From assembly GCA_963675135.1 (NCBI GenBank), contig OY776130.1, forward strand, positions 22,808,001-22,872,000: a stretch of 64,000 bases of DNA, written 5' to 3'. The translations under genes were made by a program, and so were the position numbers. Shown here piece by piece: positions 1-11,290 of the stretch. Each line of letters opens with the position of its first letter. The first letter of the stretch is position 1. Below the pieces are notes generated by a model. The model searched no databases and was not told where the DNA came from. It was given only the letters and a program-made list of their open reading frames with translations. Origin of the DNA: Galeopsis tetrahit (taxonomy: Eukaryota; Streptophyta; Magnoliopsida; Lamiales; Lamiaceae).

Positions 1-426
1 TAAAATTAGTGTTAAGTTGACGTTACATTAATTTTATAATTAAAATTTAAATTTCATTAATACTACAATACTACATTAAATTCCTTGTGCAATTATAATT
101 TTAAAATATATTGCATTTTTTGAAAAAATGTTATAATACAGTGAAGTTAAAATAAAAACCTAACTAATACTTATGACCCATTATATTTCACACATTCTCC
201 ACTATCAAAAACATTTACACCTCAACTTTCCCACTACTTGTAACTGCTTTTTCATAAATAACCAAATACTACTCCACTACCCCAACACAAACTGTTGAGT
301 TGTTTATTGCACTATCAAATGTAGTAGTATATATACTTGAATTGAATTACAAATACGTACACTGCCTTAAACAAAAATTCCCAAATTATATTCATCATTT
401 AGTTTATTGTACATAAACAAAAAAAG
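1..426. other. AT-rich DNA upstream of an F-box pseudogene
   Basis: No coding frame is supported here. The stretch is very AT-rich. A TATA-like string (GTATATATAC, about 328-337) lies roughly 95 bases before the ATG of the F-box frame at 427 and may be its old promoter. I found no convincing left terminus for the neighbouring MULE in this segment. Confidence 0.5.
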
Positions 427-1530
427 ATGACTTTTTCAAGAATATTAGATATCATTCCAGATGATATAGCTTCTGAAATTTTTGTGAGAGTTCCAGGAAA
501 GTGACTAAAGCTTCTCAAAATTGTGTCAAGAGCATGGAATGAATTAATTTCTTCTCGTTCGTTTGTTAAACAACATCTAAGGAATATGAAGTCTGGAAAC
601 TGCTATGCACTTATTCATAAGAAAATAATTGCATACCCGCTTGTATGCTACTTGTTTGAGCCTAATGATACTATATCATTTCAACGAGTATTCAATGCAA
701 CTTATGAGCATTACGAGATAATTGGTAGCTACAATGGGTTAGTACTGGTATGTGATATTCACGATACTTATTCATTGACAAACCTTATTACAAAAGAGAG
801 ATTGATAATTCCTAATGCACCTACAAAACTTCCTCCTCCATTTTGTGATGCATGGTTATTTTTTGGATTGGGTTACGATGAGGAAAATGATGATTATATA
901 ATTATACGATTTAGTCGTTTTTTAATTAGTGGGGGTTTTCAAACAGAGGTTAAGTTGTTTTATAGGAATGTAAACGTTTGGTATAATCTTGATTGCTTTC
1001 CCTTCAAAAACCCACCATCATCTAATGCACATTTCGTAGGTGGAATTTTTCATTGGCATTTTAATAAGGGGGAGGGTATTTATGCAATTGGAACATTTGA
1101 TTTGAAGGAAAAGAGTTATGGTTGGATAGATTTAATGGATTTTGAGTGTGAAACTTGTTCTTTAAGAATTGATGCTTTAGATGACAACAATCTAGTTGTT
1201 TATGGGAGTCGTCTTGAAAATAGACATGATGGGATTAGGATATATTATTTTGAGATGCATATACTATCTTACTCTAATTCAGGATCAAAGTGGAAGAAGT
1301 TTACGATTTCACAAGAAGGGATGATGCCGTCAAATTATGAAGTTGTACCGATATAATTCTTGAACAACAGGAAAACTAAATTGATGTTCAGAATCGATCC
1401 AAGAGGGACATTTTCATCTTATGATTTTGTGAAGAAGGAAATCTTCCATTTAGAAGATGTTGATAGGGTTTATCGAATTCAACATACGTATAAGCATGTT
1501 GAAAGTCTTGTTTCTCCATTTAAAAGTTAA
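427..1530 (+). pseudogene. F-box protein with F-box-associated (FBA) domain, copy 1, two premature stops
   Basis: The frame opens at ATG 427 with an F-box-like start (IPDDIASEIFVRVP). An in-frame TGA at 502-504 cuts the F-box, and a TAA at 1354-1356 cuts the tail. Between and after these stops the same frame runs without a shift to TAA at 1528-1530. The body matches FBA-type F-box proteins, with motifs such as GSYNGLVLVCD, WLFFGLGYDEENDDY and FEMHILSYS. Intact family members act as substrate receptors of SCF ubiquitin ligases. A homologous copy lies at 12039-13142 with the same domain order but different stops. The gene is convergent with the mudrA pseudogene that follows. F-box/FBA identity is firm at family level; function is probably lost because the first stop is at codon 26. 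Restart from a later ATG would lack the F-box. Confidence 0.8.
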
Positions 1531-2572
1531 TATGTATATACATAAATTCCTAAATTTTTTACAATAATGTTTTAAATATTTGTTATGATCATGTGTAGCT
1601 GAATATATCAGTTTAAACAAATTAACTTGCAATAGTTAACAGATTCAAATTTGCACAATTATAGCTGGTTGTGCAGAAGTTGTTATACGGATCTGCATAT
1701 ATTATAAATTTTGTCACTAATATGCAGAAAAAGAGGAACTTTGCTGCACATTAAAGACTAATATGAAATATTTAAGAATGTCCATTCTGCATAATTATGA
1801 TTGGAGGGTTGTAATTAACTGTAACATATTATTCTTATGCATAGATTATTACTATTTTTCTGCACACGTAGATATATGCAGAAAAAAAGTTTAAACTTCT
1901 GCATAAGTTTGTATTTGTGCAATCTTCCTATTTGAAATTATTGCACTTTCTTTTTCAAATTGTAATACTATTGAACATTAATTAAAATTTAAATAAAATT
2001 TCTGAACATTGACACGTATAATTGATAGAATAAGTTTTTTTTCTAATAATTTTTTGATTTTTTGTTTTTAATTAATACAAGAAAATAGTGATACAATACT
2101 AGCATTTTTTTGCATGTTGAATATTCTGCTGGTATTCCAATGCAGAATCATGGAAATTTCTGCACAATTAATAATAATATGCAATATGGCAACTATCCAT
2201 CCTGCATAATGATTGAATGCATACAATTATTTGTTAGTTTCTGCAGATTGTTGATATATTTTGCATACTACAATTTTGCATGCAGACTACATATGTTTTT
2301 AGACATATTATATTTCTGTTTTGATTTTAAGATCAAAATAAATAATTCAGTATTTACATATATTTGTGGAATTATATTTGACAACAGAAATTCCATAAAT
2401 AAGTGACATAATATAATTCTTTAAAGGTAAACAACTAAACTTAACATCAGAAAATGTGTAAATAAATGAAAACAACGAAGTCGAAATTATTGAAATAAGA
2501 AATATTAATCAATTCGTGGTATCTGAATACAGTAACAAAATAAAAATGCAGTAAGAAACCTAAAAATTAATT
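1531..2572. other. Non-coding stretch rich in TGCA tetramers
   Basis: No supported gene lies between the F-box pseudogene and the 3' end of the mudrA pseudogene. About 22 TGCA tetramers occur between 1650 and 2290, mostly as TGCAGA, CTGCAT or TGCAC, where one or two would be expected from the base composition. A short open frame at 2110-2406 encodes nothing recognisable and seems to be a by-product of the repeated motif. Confidence 0.5.
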
Positions 2573-5139
2573 CTAATGAGAAGTATTGGTCTTGTCTGTT
2601 CCAAACACAGTTGCACACGTTAAAGAATCGTGTCTGCCTTTTTTGCCACATGTCTTATAAGTAGTCGGTTTTGTCTTCCGAAATTCTCCATATGAAGTTA
2701 TCCTCTTTTGTTTCGGTCTTCCTGGTGGGTTATGCAGAATAGGAGGTAGAATCTTTTCTTCATCATTCGTATACCTGTACTCGTATCTTTCAGTTTGTGG
2801 GACAGGTATAAGATCAGCTGCATAACACTCCTTGTAACTAGACGTGAAAAAGCATTCTTCAACAACATTTTTAATGGTTGAGCAATGCTTTTTTATAACA
2901 CCTACTGCATGTGCACATGGAAAGCCTTTGATTTGCCAATCAAAACACGTACATATATTATATGCAATATCAATAGTGACTGTGGGTTTTGAAGACACTT
3001 CAAATTGTCCATTGGGATATACAGATACGGACCATGATGCACTAATATTACCCAACTCATTCCAAAGTTGCTCTTTGCTTGGAACTAACAAACCTGTCCA
3101 CTTACTGCTATTTTCTCGCCTCTCCACAAACCATCTAGATATCTCTTTCCTTATAGAGTCAATCATATAAGTTACGGGCAAACCTCCAGCTTCACGGATC
3201 CATGAATTAAACGACTCGGTAACGTTTGACGTCATCTCTCCATATCTCTTAAGGTGAGGTGAGTGTGCAACAGCCCATCTTTCGTAAAGCAGATCTTGAA
3301 GCCATTCCTCAGCAATTCGACCTCTAACTTTCTTAAATTCTTCAATTTTTTCGTTGAAAATCCTCGTTATTGGAGCATATGCACATTGCCTAAACAAATC
3401 AGCCATATTCTCACGATGTTGTGCATTCCATCCTCCCCCATATCGACCCTTAAGGTTTGATAAAAGATGGTACAAACAGTAAAAATGGGCAGGATCACTC
3501 CATACGTCATAAAATGCAGACATCAAACCTGTATTTCTGTCGGAGATATAGATTACATTTTTAGGGTTAGTAATGAGATCGCGTAGTTTAGTTAGAAACC
3601 AAGCCCAATTGCTTCTGTTTTCAGCGGAAACAATTGCAAAAGCAACTGGAAACAGACCTATACAAAAAAGAGAATGTATTCTATTAGAAATCTGCAAAAA
3701 TTAAGTAATACGTTTAATACATAAATCACATCTGCATGCCTGGAGAAATTAAATTAATAATAACAGATATTTCATATTAGATAGAAGCAAAATCTTCTGC
3801 AGAATCAAAATCTTATAAAATACATTCAACAATTAACAAAATGACAAAGATACTAAACTTCAGAATTAAACAGTAAGGAATTCAATAATGAAAAGAATTT
3901 TACCATTGTCACCATCCTTCGCCGTGGCAGCAAGCAAAACACCTTTTGACCTCCCCTTTAAAAATGTCCCGTCGATAAAAAGCAATGGCCTACATTTTTT
4001 GAATCCTTCCTTACAAGCGTTGAACGAGATGAAGATTCGTTCAAAATGGTTAGTCACATTGTTTATCTCCAAGTCAACTATACTACCCGGATTAGTACGT
4101 TTTACCGCATCACTATACCACCGTAATTGATCATACGATTCGTCATAGCTGCCAAAAATCTCATCCCTTGCAGCTTCAATTCCACGCCAAATTTTAGAAT
4201 ATGTAACATCAAATCCATAATTCAGCTTGATGTATATCATCACTTCCTTTACAGTAATAGTAGGATTGCCCCTAACACTTTGCAAGAGGATCTGCTTTAG
4301 AAGTTTCACACCAAACCTATTCTTTTTTCCAAGTAGAAGGTTACCCACACATTTGTGTATGAGATTGGCTTTGTACAACACAAATCCAGTATTCATGGGC
4401 AATTGTTTGGCTTTTATGAACCAATCACAACTAGTTGCATCTTTCTCAGAACACACCACATGTATATATCTAGGGGAATTCTTCAAAAATACATACTTGA
4501 AATTAAGTTTTGTTGAATACTTTATCAATTCAATTCTAAACTCAGGTGCACCACCAACAAAAATTTCACCAATCTTCATGATTTTCCCCAATGATCAGAC
4601 AAGTAGGTCTTAGTTTTATCAGTTGTACTTATATCAAACTTTGGTACGCTACCCACTCCCATAAATTCACTGGACACAATATTTTTATTTTGATTCACAG
4701 ATACTCTTTGGGATGCATAGTAATTAACAATAAGATTCTCTCTAGTAGAATTACTTTCTACATCTCCAGAAATCTGCAGAAAATTAGATGGAACATTACA
4801 CCCACGGTCGTTACAGTCTATTGACCTATTTTCCAAATTTTCAGAATTCTGGTTCGCAACAATGGGAACAGATGAATTTTCAAAATCTAAACAGACATTA
4901 ACTAGTTTTTCTGAAGAAAACTGGCAAAACTCAATTAATCCACCCAAATCATCGTCCGATGCCAAACAACAATTATTAATACTACCAACTGAATAAGACA
5001 TTGATATAGTATTGGAAAAAAACGTAGGCCACATACCGATGATTTGATTCACAACATCTGCATACAGTGAAGATCGACTAACACGAACCGACTTAGTCTT
5101 CCCACTGAATTCTACTTTAAGAATTACCACAAAATCCAT
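2573..5139 (-). pseudogene. mudrA-type MULE transposase, copy 1, one frameshift
   Basis: Two exons read on the minus strand: about 5139-3904 and 3657-2573, with a GT-AG intron between (GT at 3903-3902, AG at 3659-3658). The N-terminal about 85 residues look like the PB1/ubiquitin-like leader of plant MuDR proteins. The MULE catalytic domain follows, with FIDGTFLKG (first Asp), ISDRNTGLMSAF (second Asp) and TSNVTESFNSW (Glu). Then come a SWIM zinc finger (CTCFDWQIKGFPCAHA) and a C-terminal Cys/His knuckle (CGKKGRHDSLTC). Compared with the copy at 8634-11290, one base is missing near 4578-4590, so exon 1 splits into frames 5139-4576 and 4591-3866. No premature stop was found elsewhere. The family catalyses cut-and-paste DNA transposition in the nucleus. 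The frameshift makes this copy inactive as it stands. Confidence 0.88.
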
Positions 5140-5157
5140 CGATTCAAATTCTGCAAC

Positions 5158-5423
5158 TAAAATTAGGAAAAATGCAGAACACGATAAATAGATTCTGAGG
5201 GACGAGGAATTCTGAATTAAGGCGGTTTTTGGGAAATTAGGATTTCATTAATTGAAAATTCCTATGAATCGTGCAGATTGCAAACGAAGCTAAAATTAGG
5301 AAAAATGCAGAACACGATAAACAGATTCTGTTTGACGAGGAATTCTGAATTAAGGCGATTTTTGGGAAATTAGGATTTCTTTAATTGAAAATTACTATGA
5401 ATCGTGCAGATTGCAAACGAAAT
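5158..5423 (-). repeat. 133-bp tandem duplication in the mudrA copy 1 leader
   Basis: Two near-identical units (5158-5290 and 5291-5423) lie just upstream of the transposase ATG at 5139 on the minus strand. Both contain AAAATTAGGAAAAATGCAGA and GGAATTCTGAATTAAGGCG, and they differ at only a few positions. The upstream unit adds a second promoter-proximal or 5'UTR segment. A comparable but unrelated tandem array (60 bp) precedes the other mudrA copy. Confidence 0.9.
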
Positions 5424-5529
5424 AAGGAAGGTGAGATTCTTATTTCCATATGCGTGATATTAAACAGAATGCCTGCGAAATATATGGAATGTATGACTTG
5501 ATCAATTATTATATAAATTAAATAGTTAT

Positions 5530-5655
5530 TCTTCAAATTTAAATGTAAGGGCATAAATGGTTATTTACACATGTTTTTGTCCTTTTTTAAAAAAATTATA
5601 AAAGTTGTCTTTATTTAAGAAGCTAGCCTAAATGGCCTTTTTTATAAATTTTCTC
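5530..5655 (-). repeat. Candidate MULE terminal repeat, right end of copy 1 element
   Basis: Read on the minus strand this segment starts GAGAAAATTTATAAAAAAGG, then CCATTTAGG, a TTAAATAAAG block and a CCATTTATGCCC block. The same order of blocks, with similar spacing, is found at the right terminus of the large MULE (reverse complement of 47880-48008). No matching left end or 9-bp duplication was found in this window, so the element probably extends past position 1 or is truncated. Confidence 0.45.
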
Positions 5656-5748
5656 TAATGTAAATCTATTTACAATCACTCTTGTAAGCGACCGGCTTGC
5701 AACTAGCTGGGGCCTAGGGATTTCACTAAATTCGGTGTGCATGTCTTA

Positions 5749-7491
5749 GACTATCTTTATCCACAACCCCAACCAATCCAACCTTCCAATATAATATTCA
5801 TTTCTCTCTCATCCACATACACAATCTACAACCCAACCCAATTCCAATTTTTTTTCACTTTATCAATGACACCAACCCAACCTAAAATATTTATTATTTC
5901 TTTATTATTTTCCAAAATATGTTATCTATAATTAGTTTTTCTATTTAATTTTTATGTGTGAAATAGTATATAATTATGATTTGATATTCTAAAACCGCAA
6001 TTATAAATTGGGAAAAAATACATATTCTTAAAATAAAATTACAAACTCAACCAAAATTAAAATTACAAGATAGCCAATAGGAAACTGAAATGAAATAAAA
6101 AGAAAAATACAAATAGATGCATTAAATACTAAATTACAAATACAAAAAATGCAAGTTACATATTTAACTCGACGGGCCGAATTTTTGCCATATATGCTCA
6201 ATCAAGTCCTTCTGAAGAGCGTTATGAGCTTCTCTATTGCGGAGTTGTTCCCGATTAATCATATAAGTGGACAAACTCGAAATGCGTTCAGTAGAGTATC
6301 GATAACGATGTTCGTCATCTGTGGGATTATCCATTATAAATTCTGTGGGATCCTGGTAATTTTGATATGTGTCTCGCTCATCCTCTACTATCATATTGTG
6401 CATGATGATACAAGCCATCATAATCTTTCCAATCAAAGACTTATCCCAAATAAGGCATGGTTGTTTAAGAAATGCGAAACGAGCTTGTAGGACTCCAAAT
6501 GCTCGCTCTACATCTTTTCGTGCAGCCTCTTGATGCTGAGCGAATAACTTGTGTTTTCGAAGTTGTGGAGAAGTAATTGACTTAACAAATGCAGCCCATG
6601 ACGGATATATGCCATCAGTGAGATAATATGTCCTATCATTTTCGCGACCATTCACGATGTAACTAACCTTTGGTGCTCGACCTTCCAAGACATCACTAAA
6701 AACTGGAGATCGATGAAGTACATTAATATCATTGCACGTACCTGGTGTTCCAAAGAAAGCATGCCATATCCATAAATCATATGATGCAACAGCTTCCAAA
6801 ATAATCGTCGGTTTTCCACTTCTTCCTGCATATTAGAATTACATCTTCTCTCGTTTCCCACTTCTCGCTTTTTGGCCCCTTCCGTTTTTTGCCGGTTGAC
6901 GTAGTTTCTGGGAACAAATTTTGGGAGATATTTTGTGATGTTTGGATTTGTTCTGAGATAGGAGCCTGATTAAGATCCGGGGAAAACTGAGAATTTTGAT
7001 AATTTTGGAAGCTCGAAAAATCTCCAGAATTTGAAAAGGAAGAGTTAAGATAAGATCCAAAATTTGGATAATCTTGGGAGTATGGATAATTTTGAGAGTT
7101 TGAGAAAATGTTGGGATTATTTGGATCCATAGTAGAAAATGATACAAATATGAGAGAAAGAGAGAAAGAGTGATAATTGATTTGTTTTCCAAAATGCATC
7201 AAGATTGGACTCTATTTGTAGAGGATTTTTTTTTTATGAATTTTGATAAATTTTTTTTTTTTAAAACATTATCTTCAATAATTTACCTGATACAAAAAAA
7301 AAATTGGATAGTCAATAATAAGGTGCCAAGTGTCACAATATTAAAGGAAGTCATAAGCATGACATGCGGTTGCTCCACCGACCGTGTCAAAGCTTGAGTG
7401 TCACCATTTTATTATTTTATTATTATAATTTTTTGTCATTTTGTGCAATTTGGTGGTGACACCCATTTGGGTGTCACCGATAAATGTAGTC
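5749..7491 (-). mobile_element. PIF/Harbinger DNA transposon, internally deleted (1743 bp)
   Basis: The element is bounded by TTA target duplications (5746-5748 and 7492-7494). Its ends are inverted: GACTATCTTTATCC at the left and GACTACATTTATCG when the right end is read on the other strand (11 of 14 match). It carries a PIF/Harbinger transposase C-terminal half joined to the start of the family's second (Myb/SANT-type) protein, both on the minus strand. TTA duplications and this pair of genes are diagnostic of PIF/Harbinger. The central part is deleted, so it could move only with transposase supplied in trans. Confidence 0.88.
6164..7130 (-). pseudogene. Fused remnant: Harbinger ORF1 N-terminus plus transposase C-terminus
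   Basis: The frame from ATG 7130 starts MDPNNPNIF and is Asn/Ser/Gln-rich, ending in a basic KKRKGPKSEKW stretch. This is the usual start of the Harbinger Myb-like partner protein. Near 6835 it jumps without the Myb repeat into a transposase segment in another frame, running to the stop at 6164-6166. The transposase part retains GTCNDINVLHRSP (second catalytic Asp) and KDVERAFGVLQARF (catalytic Glu), but the N-terminal third with the first Asp is missing. The remaining transposase frame (6799-6164) has no internal stop. One deletion removing the tail of ORF1 and the head of the transposase explains the layout. Not functional as a transposase. Confidence 0.82.
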
Positions 7492-7494
7492 TTA

Positions 7495-8132
7495 GAGGTT
7501 GTCATGCATGCATAATGTCACTGCACGTTTTTTAAATTGTAGTTATTGTCGTTTTGTTGAACGGTTAGTTCTCTTTATTTTAGGTAGATTATACATGTTT
7601 TTATTATCACGTTTCAAACTTCTTCCTAGACGCATTTAATATGTCGTGTTTTGTTATTTTATATTTTATGAACATTACTCATAAAACTAAAGGTTTTCAA
7701 AATGAGAATGTCTCTCTCTCCATTTTTTTTTTTTTTGCTTCAAATCTAAATTATTTATCTATACTAATATAATACACCTACAATTTTCTTTTTTAGTTTC
7801 GGCGGGAAACCATTTGGTCCGTTGATCTCGCTTCTTGATCATCATCACGACCGTTCATTTTTTCCCCTTTATAATTATGGTAATTTTCTATACTAATTAT
7901 AATTAATGTCTTTCTTTTATTATTCTTAATTTTAACCGTTGATTTATCTTGATCAAATTTTATCCTTTGGATCAAATGCTTAAATTTAGGAACGGTTACA
8001 ATTTTTTTCCTATTTATACCTCTCTTTTGTAGGTCATTCTCATCATCTCAATTTTCTTTTTTCTGTAAGTTTGTACTATACTATTGTTTTATGATTTTTT
8101 TTAATGCATTTTTCTAGATGTGTTGAAGACAT
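7495..8132. other. AT-rich spacer between Harbinger and the large MULE
   Basis: No gene is supported. The stretch contains a T-run near 7720 and otherwise unremarkable AT-rich DNA. A string TCTATACTAATATAAT near 7756 resembles the 5' end of some small Helitrons, but no matching 3' end was found. Confidence 0.4.
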
Positions 8133-8141
8133 TTCAAGATT
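8133..8141. repeat. 9-bp target-site duplication, left (TTCAAGATT)
   Basis: TTCAAGATT directly abuts the left end of the large MULE and is repeated exactly at 48009-48017. Nine bases is the standard duplication length for Mutator-like elements. Confidence 0.88.
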
Positions 8142-8270
8142 GAGTTTATTGACATTTTAGACCAAGATCCTAGCCCATATTTTAATTCAAGACAAAAATT
8201 ATTGATATTACAATTTAAGACAAATCCATACTTGACATTCCTAATATGCCCTCTAATCAATATATTAAAA
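8142..8270 (+). repeat. Left terminal inverted repeat region of the MULE
   Basis: A degenerate inverted match to 47880-48008. Shared blocks are TAGACC near the tip, TTACAATTTAAGACAAA against TTACAAATCAAGCCAAA (14 of 17 identical), and a CCCTCTAAT/CCCCTAAT block. The order and spacing of blocks agree to within one or two bases over about 70 bases, but overall identity is low, as is common for old MULE ends. Confidence 0.6.
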
Positions 8271-8370
8271 TAATTAATATTATTTAGCTACACAATTAAT
8301 ATTAAAATTGAATGAACATTCCTTATTTTTTGCCGAATTTTCCTTGTTAGGTTTATTTCCAATTGAATAA

Positions 8371-8530
8371 TTCATTTCCAATTTTCCATCCAAAAATCTC
8401 TCAGCGTATCGTCTCCCTCTCAGCGAAATCATTCATTTCCAATTTTCCATTTCTAACATTTCAGCGTATCGTCTCCCTCTCAGCGTAATCATTCATTTCC
8501 AATTTCCCATTTCCAACATTTCAGCGTTTT
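8371..8530 (+). repeat. 60-bp tandem repeat in the mudrA copy 2 leader
   Basis: About 2.7 units of 60-61 bp. TTCATTTCCAATTTTCC starts at 8371 and 8432 and recurs at 8492 with one change. TCAGCGTATCGTCTCCCTCT occurs at 8401 and 8461, and a diverged start at 8521. It ends about 100 bases before the transposase ATG, so it lies in the promoter or 5'UTR. Confidence 0.88.
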
Positions 8531-8633
8531 ATCTCTATGAATCGATGTTAACCTCTATCATCGTCATTTATTTTTGTTAAAAATTTGGGGATAATCAATT
8601 GATTTTGCTTTATCAATTCCAAGCTCATCTGCC

Positions 8634-11290
8634 ATGGATTATAACGTGTTCTTGAAGGTTGATTTCGAAGAAAAGTGTAAAATGATTCTAGTCACCGCTG
8701 AATCTTCTTTCCAAGAGATTGTTGATCAAATTACTGCATCGTGGCCTCATATATCTTCAGGTAATTCGGCAATCTTTTACTCCGTTGGTGACATTACTAA
8801 ATGTTGTTTAGAATCTGATTCAGATTTATTGGGGATGATAGAGTTCTGCAAAATGTCATCACAAAAGTTAGTTAATATATCTATTGTTATGGGTTTAGTC
8901 CAGAAATCCTCTGATCAATGTCGTATTCAACCTGCAACCTTGGATGTTAGTTCTAGTGGTGATAACACTAATGCATGTTCAACTTTTTTGGGAAACATTT
9001 TGGAAAACGTACCCATCAAAGATAGATTTGTTATAGATTCTCAAAACTCTGTTTCAACAGAATTTGTTGGCTTGGGTAGTATACCCAATTTTGATATATG
9101 CCCACCTGAGGGAATTAAGACATATTTGTCCGATAGTTGGGGTCATATAATGAAAGTTGGCGTTATAGTTCCTGGTGGTGCTCCAGAGTTCAAGATTGAA
9201 CTCATAAAGTATTGCACTAAACTGAATTTTAAGTATACATATGTAAAGAATTGTCCAAGGTATGTATATGCAGTGTGTAGCGAGAAGGCATCAGTTAATT
9301 GTGGCTGGTTTATTAAAGCAAAATAGTCTCCTATTAAAGCTGGTTTCATAGTACATAAAGCAAACCTAATCCATACATGTGTAGGGAACCTATTAGCTGG
9401 AGATAAGAGTAAGTTTGGATCTAAGATTATTAAAGAACTTGTTTTGCAAAGTGTCAAGTCTAATCCCAACATAAATGGGAAAAATGTAATCAATGATATT
9501 ACAAAAGATTACGGATTTGATATCCCTTATTATAAAGCATGGCGTAGTATAGAGGCAGCAAGGGATGACATATTTGGAAGTTACGATGAATCCTACGATC
9601 AACTTCATTGGTATAGTGAAGCAGTGAAACGAACCAACCCCGACAATATAGTTGATTTAGAGACGAATAGCATTACAAACCATTTTGAAAGGATTTTCAT
9701 CTCTTTCTATGCTTGTAAGGAGGGTTTCAAATATTGTAGACCTATGCTATTTATTGATGGAACTTTCATGAAGGGGAGGGCTAAAGGTGTGTTACTTGCA
9801 GCCACTGCGAAAGATGGAAATAATGGTATGATCCCTTTTCGAAATTATTCATTTATCATAGTAACATGCATGCCTATTTTTTATAATATCATGGATTGAT
9901 CATGCATTTCATCTTTTTCAACATTTGCATATGCTCCTGATGCTTCATCAATGTAATTGAATAATTGTAAAAGTAACTATGCATCCCTAAATCTAGTTGC
10001 AGAACGACTATACACTCCAAATATGGCATACAGCTTATGCATTCCCATAATTTGTTATTGAATTTATTTTTTGAATAATTTGTTTATACATTCTCAGAAA
10101 GTCATGCATCATTACCCACTGCAACTATAGATTATAGTTCTGTATATTAAACTACAACATGTTCTTATCATCCTAACATCAAAATTCAATTTATGTTGAT
10201 GTAGGTTTGTTTCCTATTGCATTTTCCGTTGTCTCGGCTGAAAATAGGAATAATTGGGCTTGGTTTCTATCTAAAATCAAACAGAATATATCTCATTCAA
10301 AACAGATCATATTCATCTCAGATAGGAACACGGGTCTAATGTCCGCCTTTTACGATGTATGGGAAAATCCACCCCATTTTTATTGCCTCTACCATTTGAT
10401 TATGAACCTCAAGGGTAAATACGGTGGGGGATGGAATACTCAGCACCGCGATAATATGGCTGACCTATTCAAGCAGTGTGCCTACGCCCCAAATACCAGA
10501 CTCTTTGATGAGAATATTAAGAAATTCAAAGAAGTTGGGGGTGGAATTGCAGTAAAGTGGCTTGAAGACCTGCTATATTCTCATTGGGCTGTTTCACATT
10601 CTCCACACATTAAAAGATATGGAGAAATGACTTCTAATGCTGCTGAATCTTTCAACTCTTGGATTCGTGAGGCTAGAGGTCTTCCAATTACTCATATGAT
10701 TGATGCTATTAGGGAAAAAATATCACAATGGTTCGTAGATAGGCGTACAACGTGCAATACTTGGACTAGGTTGTTGGTGCCTGCAAAAGAAGATCTTTGG
10801 AACGATCTTGCACACATTAGCGCAGCTTGGAGGGTTTCAATATATCCTAATGGCCAGTTTCAAGTAGCTTCGAAAACCTCTGTCACAGTTGATCTTCAGT
10901 GCAATATATGCACATGTTTTCAATGGCAAGTCACCGGTTTTCCATGCGCTCATGCAGTGGCTGTTATTAAGAGATATTGCAGTTCTATTTCAAATGTTGT
11001 GGAGGAGTGTTTCATGGCATCAAATTATATACAATGCTATATGATTGATCTTATGCCCGTCCCAGAAACCGAGAGATACGAATGTAATCCTTCGTCTGAT
11101 AGTCAGAAAGTTCTTCCCCCCTATTCTAAACAAACCCCCTGGTAGACCCAAACAAAAAAGGATTACGTCGTATGGTGAATTTCGTCGCGTCAAGCCTGCC
11201 AATTGCAGCATATGTGGCAAGAAAGGGCGTCATGATCCGTTAATGTGTGCAGCGGTTTTCGGCACCGACAGGACAAATCAGTTTCATTAA
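8634..11290 (+). pseudogene. mudrA-type MULE transposase, copy 2, one stop and one frameshift
   Basis: Exon 1 is 8634-9825 and exon 2 is 10205-11290, with a GT-AG intron of 379 bases in the same place and phase as in copy 1. Domain order is a PB1-like N-terminus (MDYNVFLKVDF), a MULE catalytic core (FIDGTFMKG, ISDRNTGLMSAF, TSNAAESFNSW), a SWIM finger (CTCFQWQVTGFPCAHA) and a Cys/His knuckle (CGKKGRHDPLMC). An in-frame TAG at 9324-9326 replaces a Gln codon present in copy 1. An extra C in a run of six at 11116-11121 shifts the last about 57 codons into another frame, where they continue intact to 11290. It is the transposase of the surrounding MULE. Its lesions differ from those of copy 1 at 2573-5139. 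Confidence 0.9.

Noticed and set aside
1..426. Left terminal repeat of the copy 1 MULE
   Set aside because: No block order matching 5530-5655 and no 9-bp match to the flank after 5655 was found.
7756..8120. Possible small non-autonomous Helitron (TCTATACTAATATAAT start)
   Set aside because: No 3' hairpin followed by CTRR was found at a sensible distance, only a weak CTAGA near 8114.
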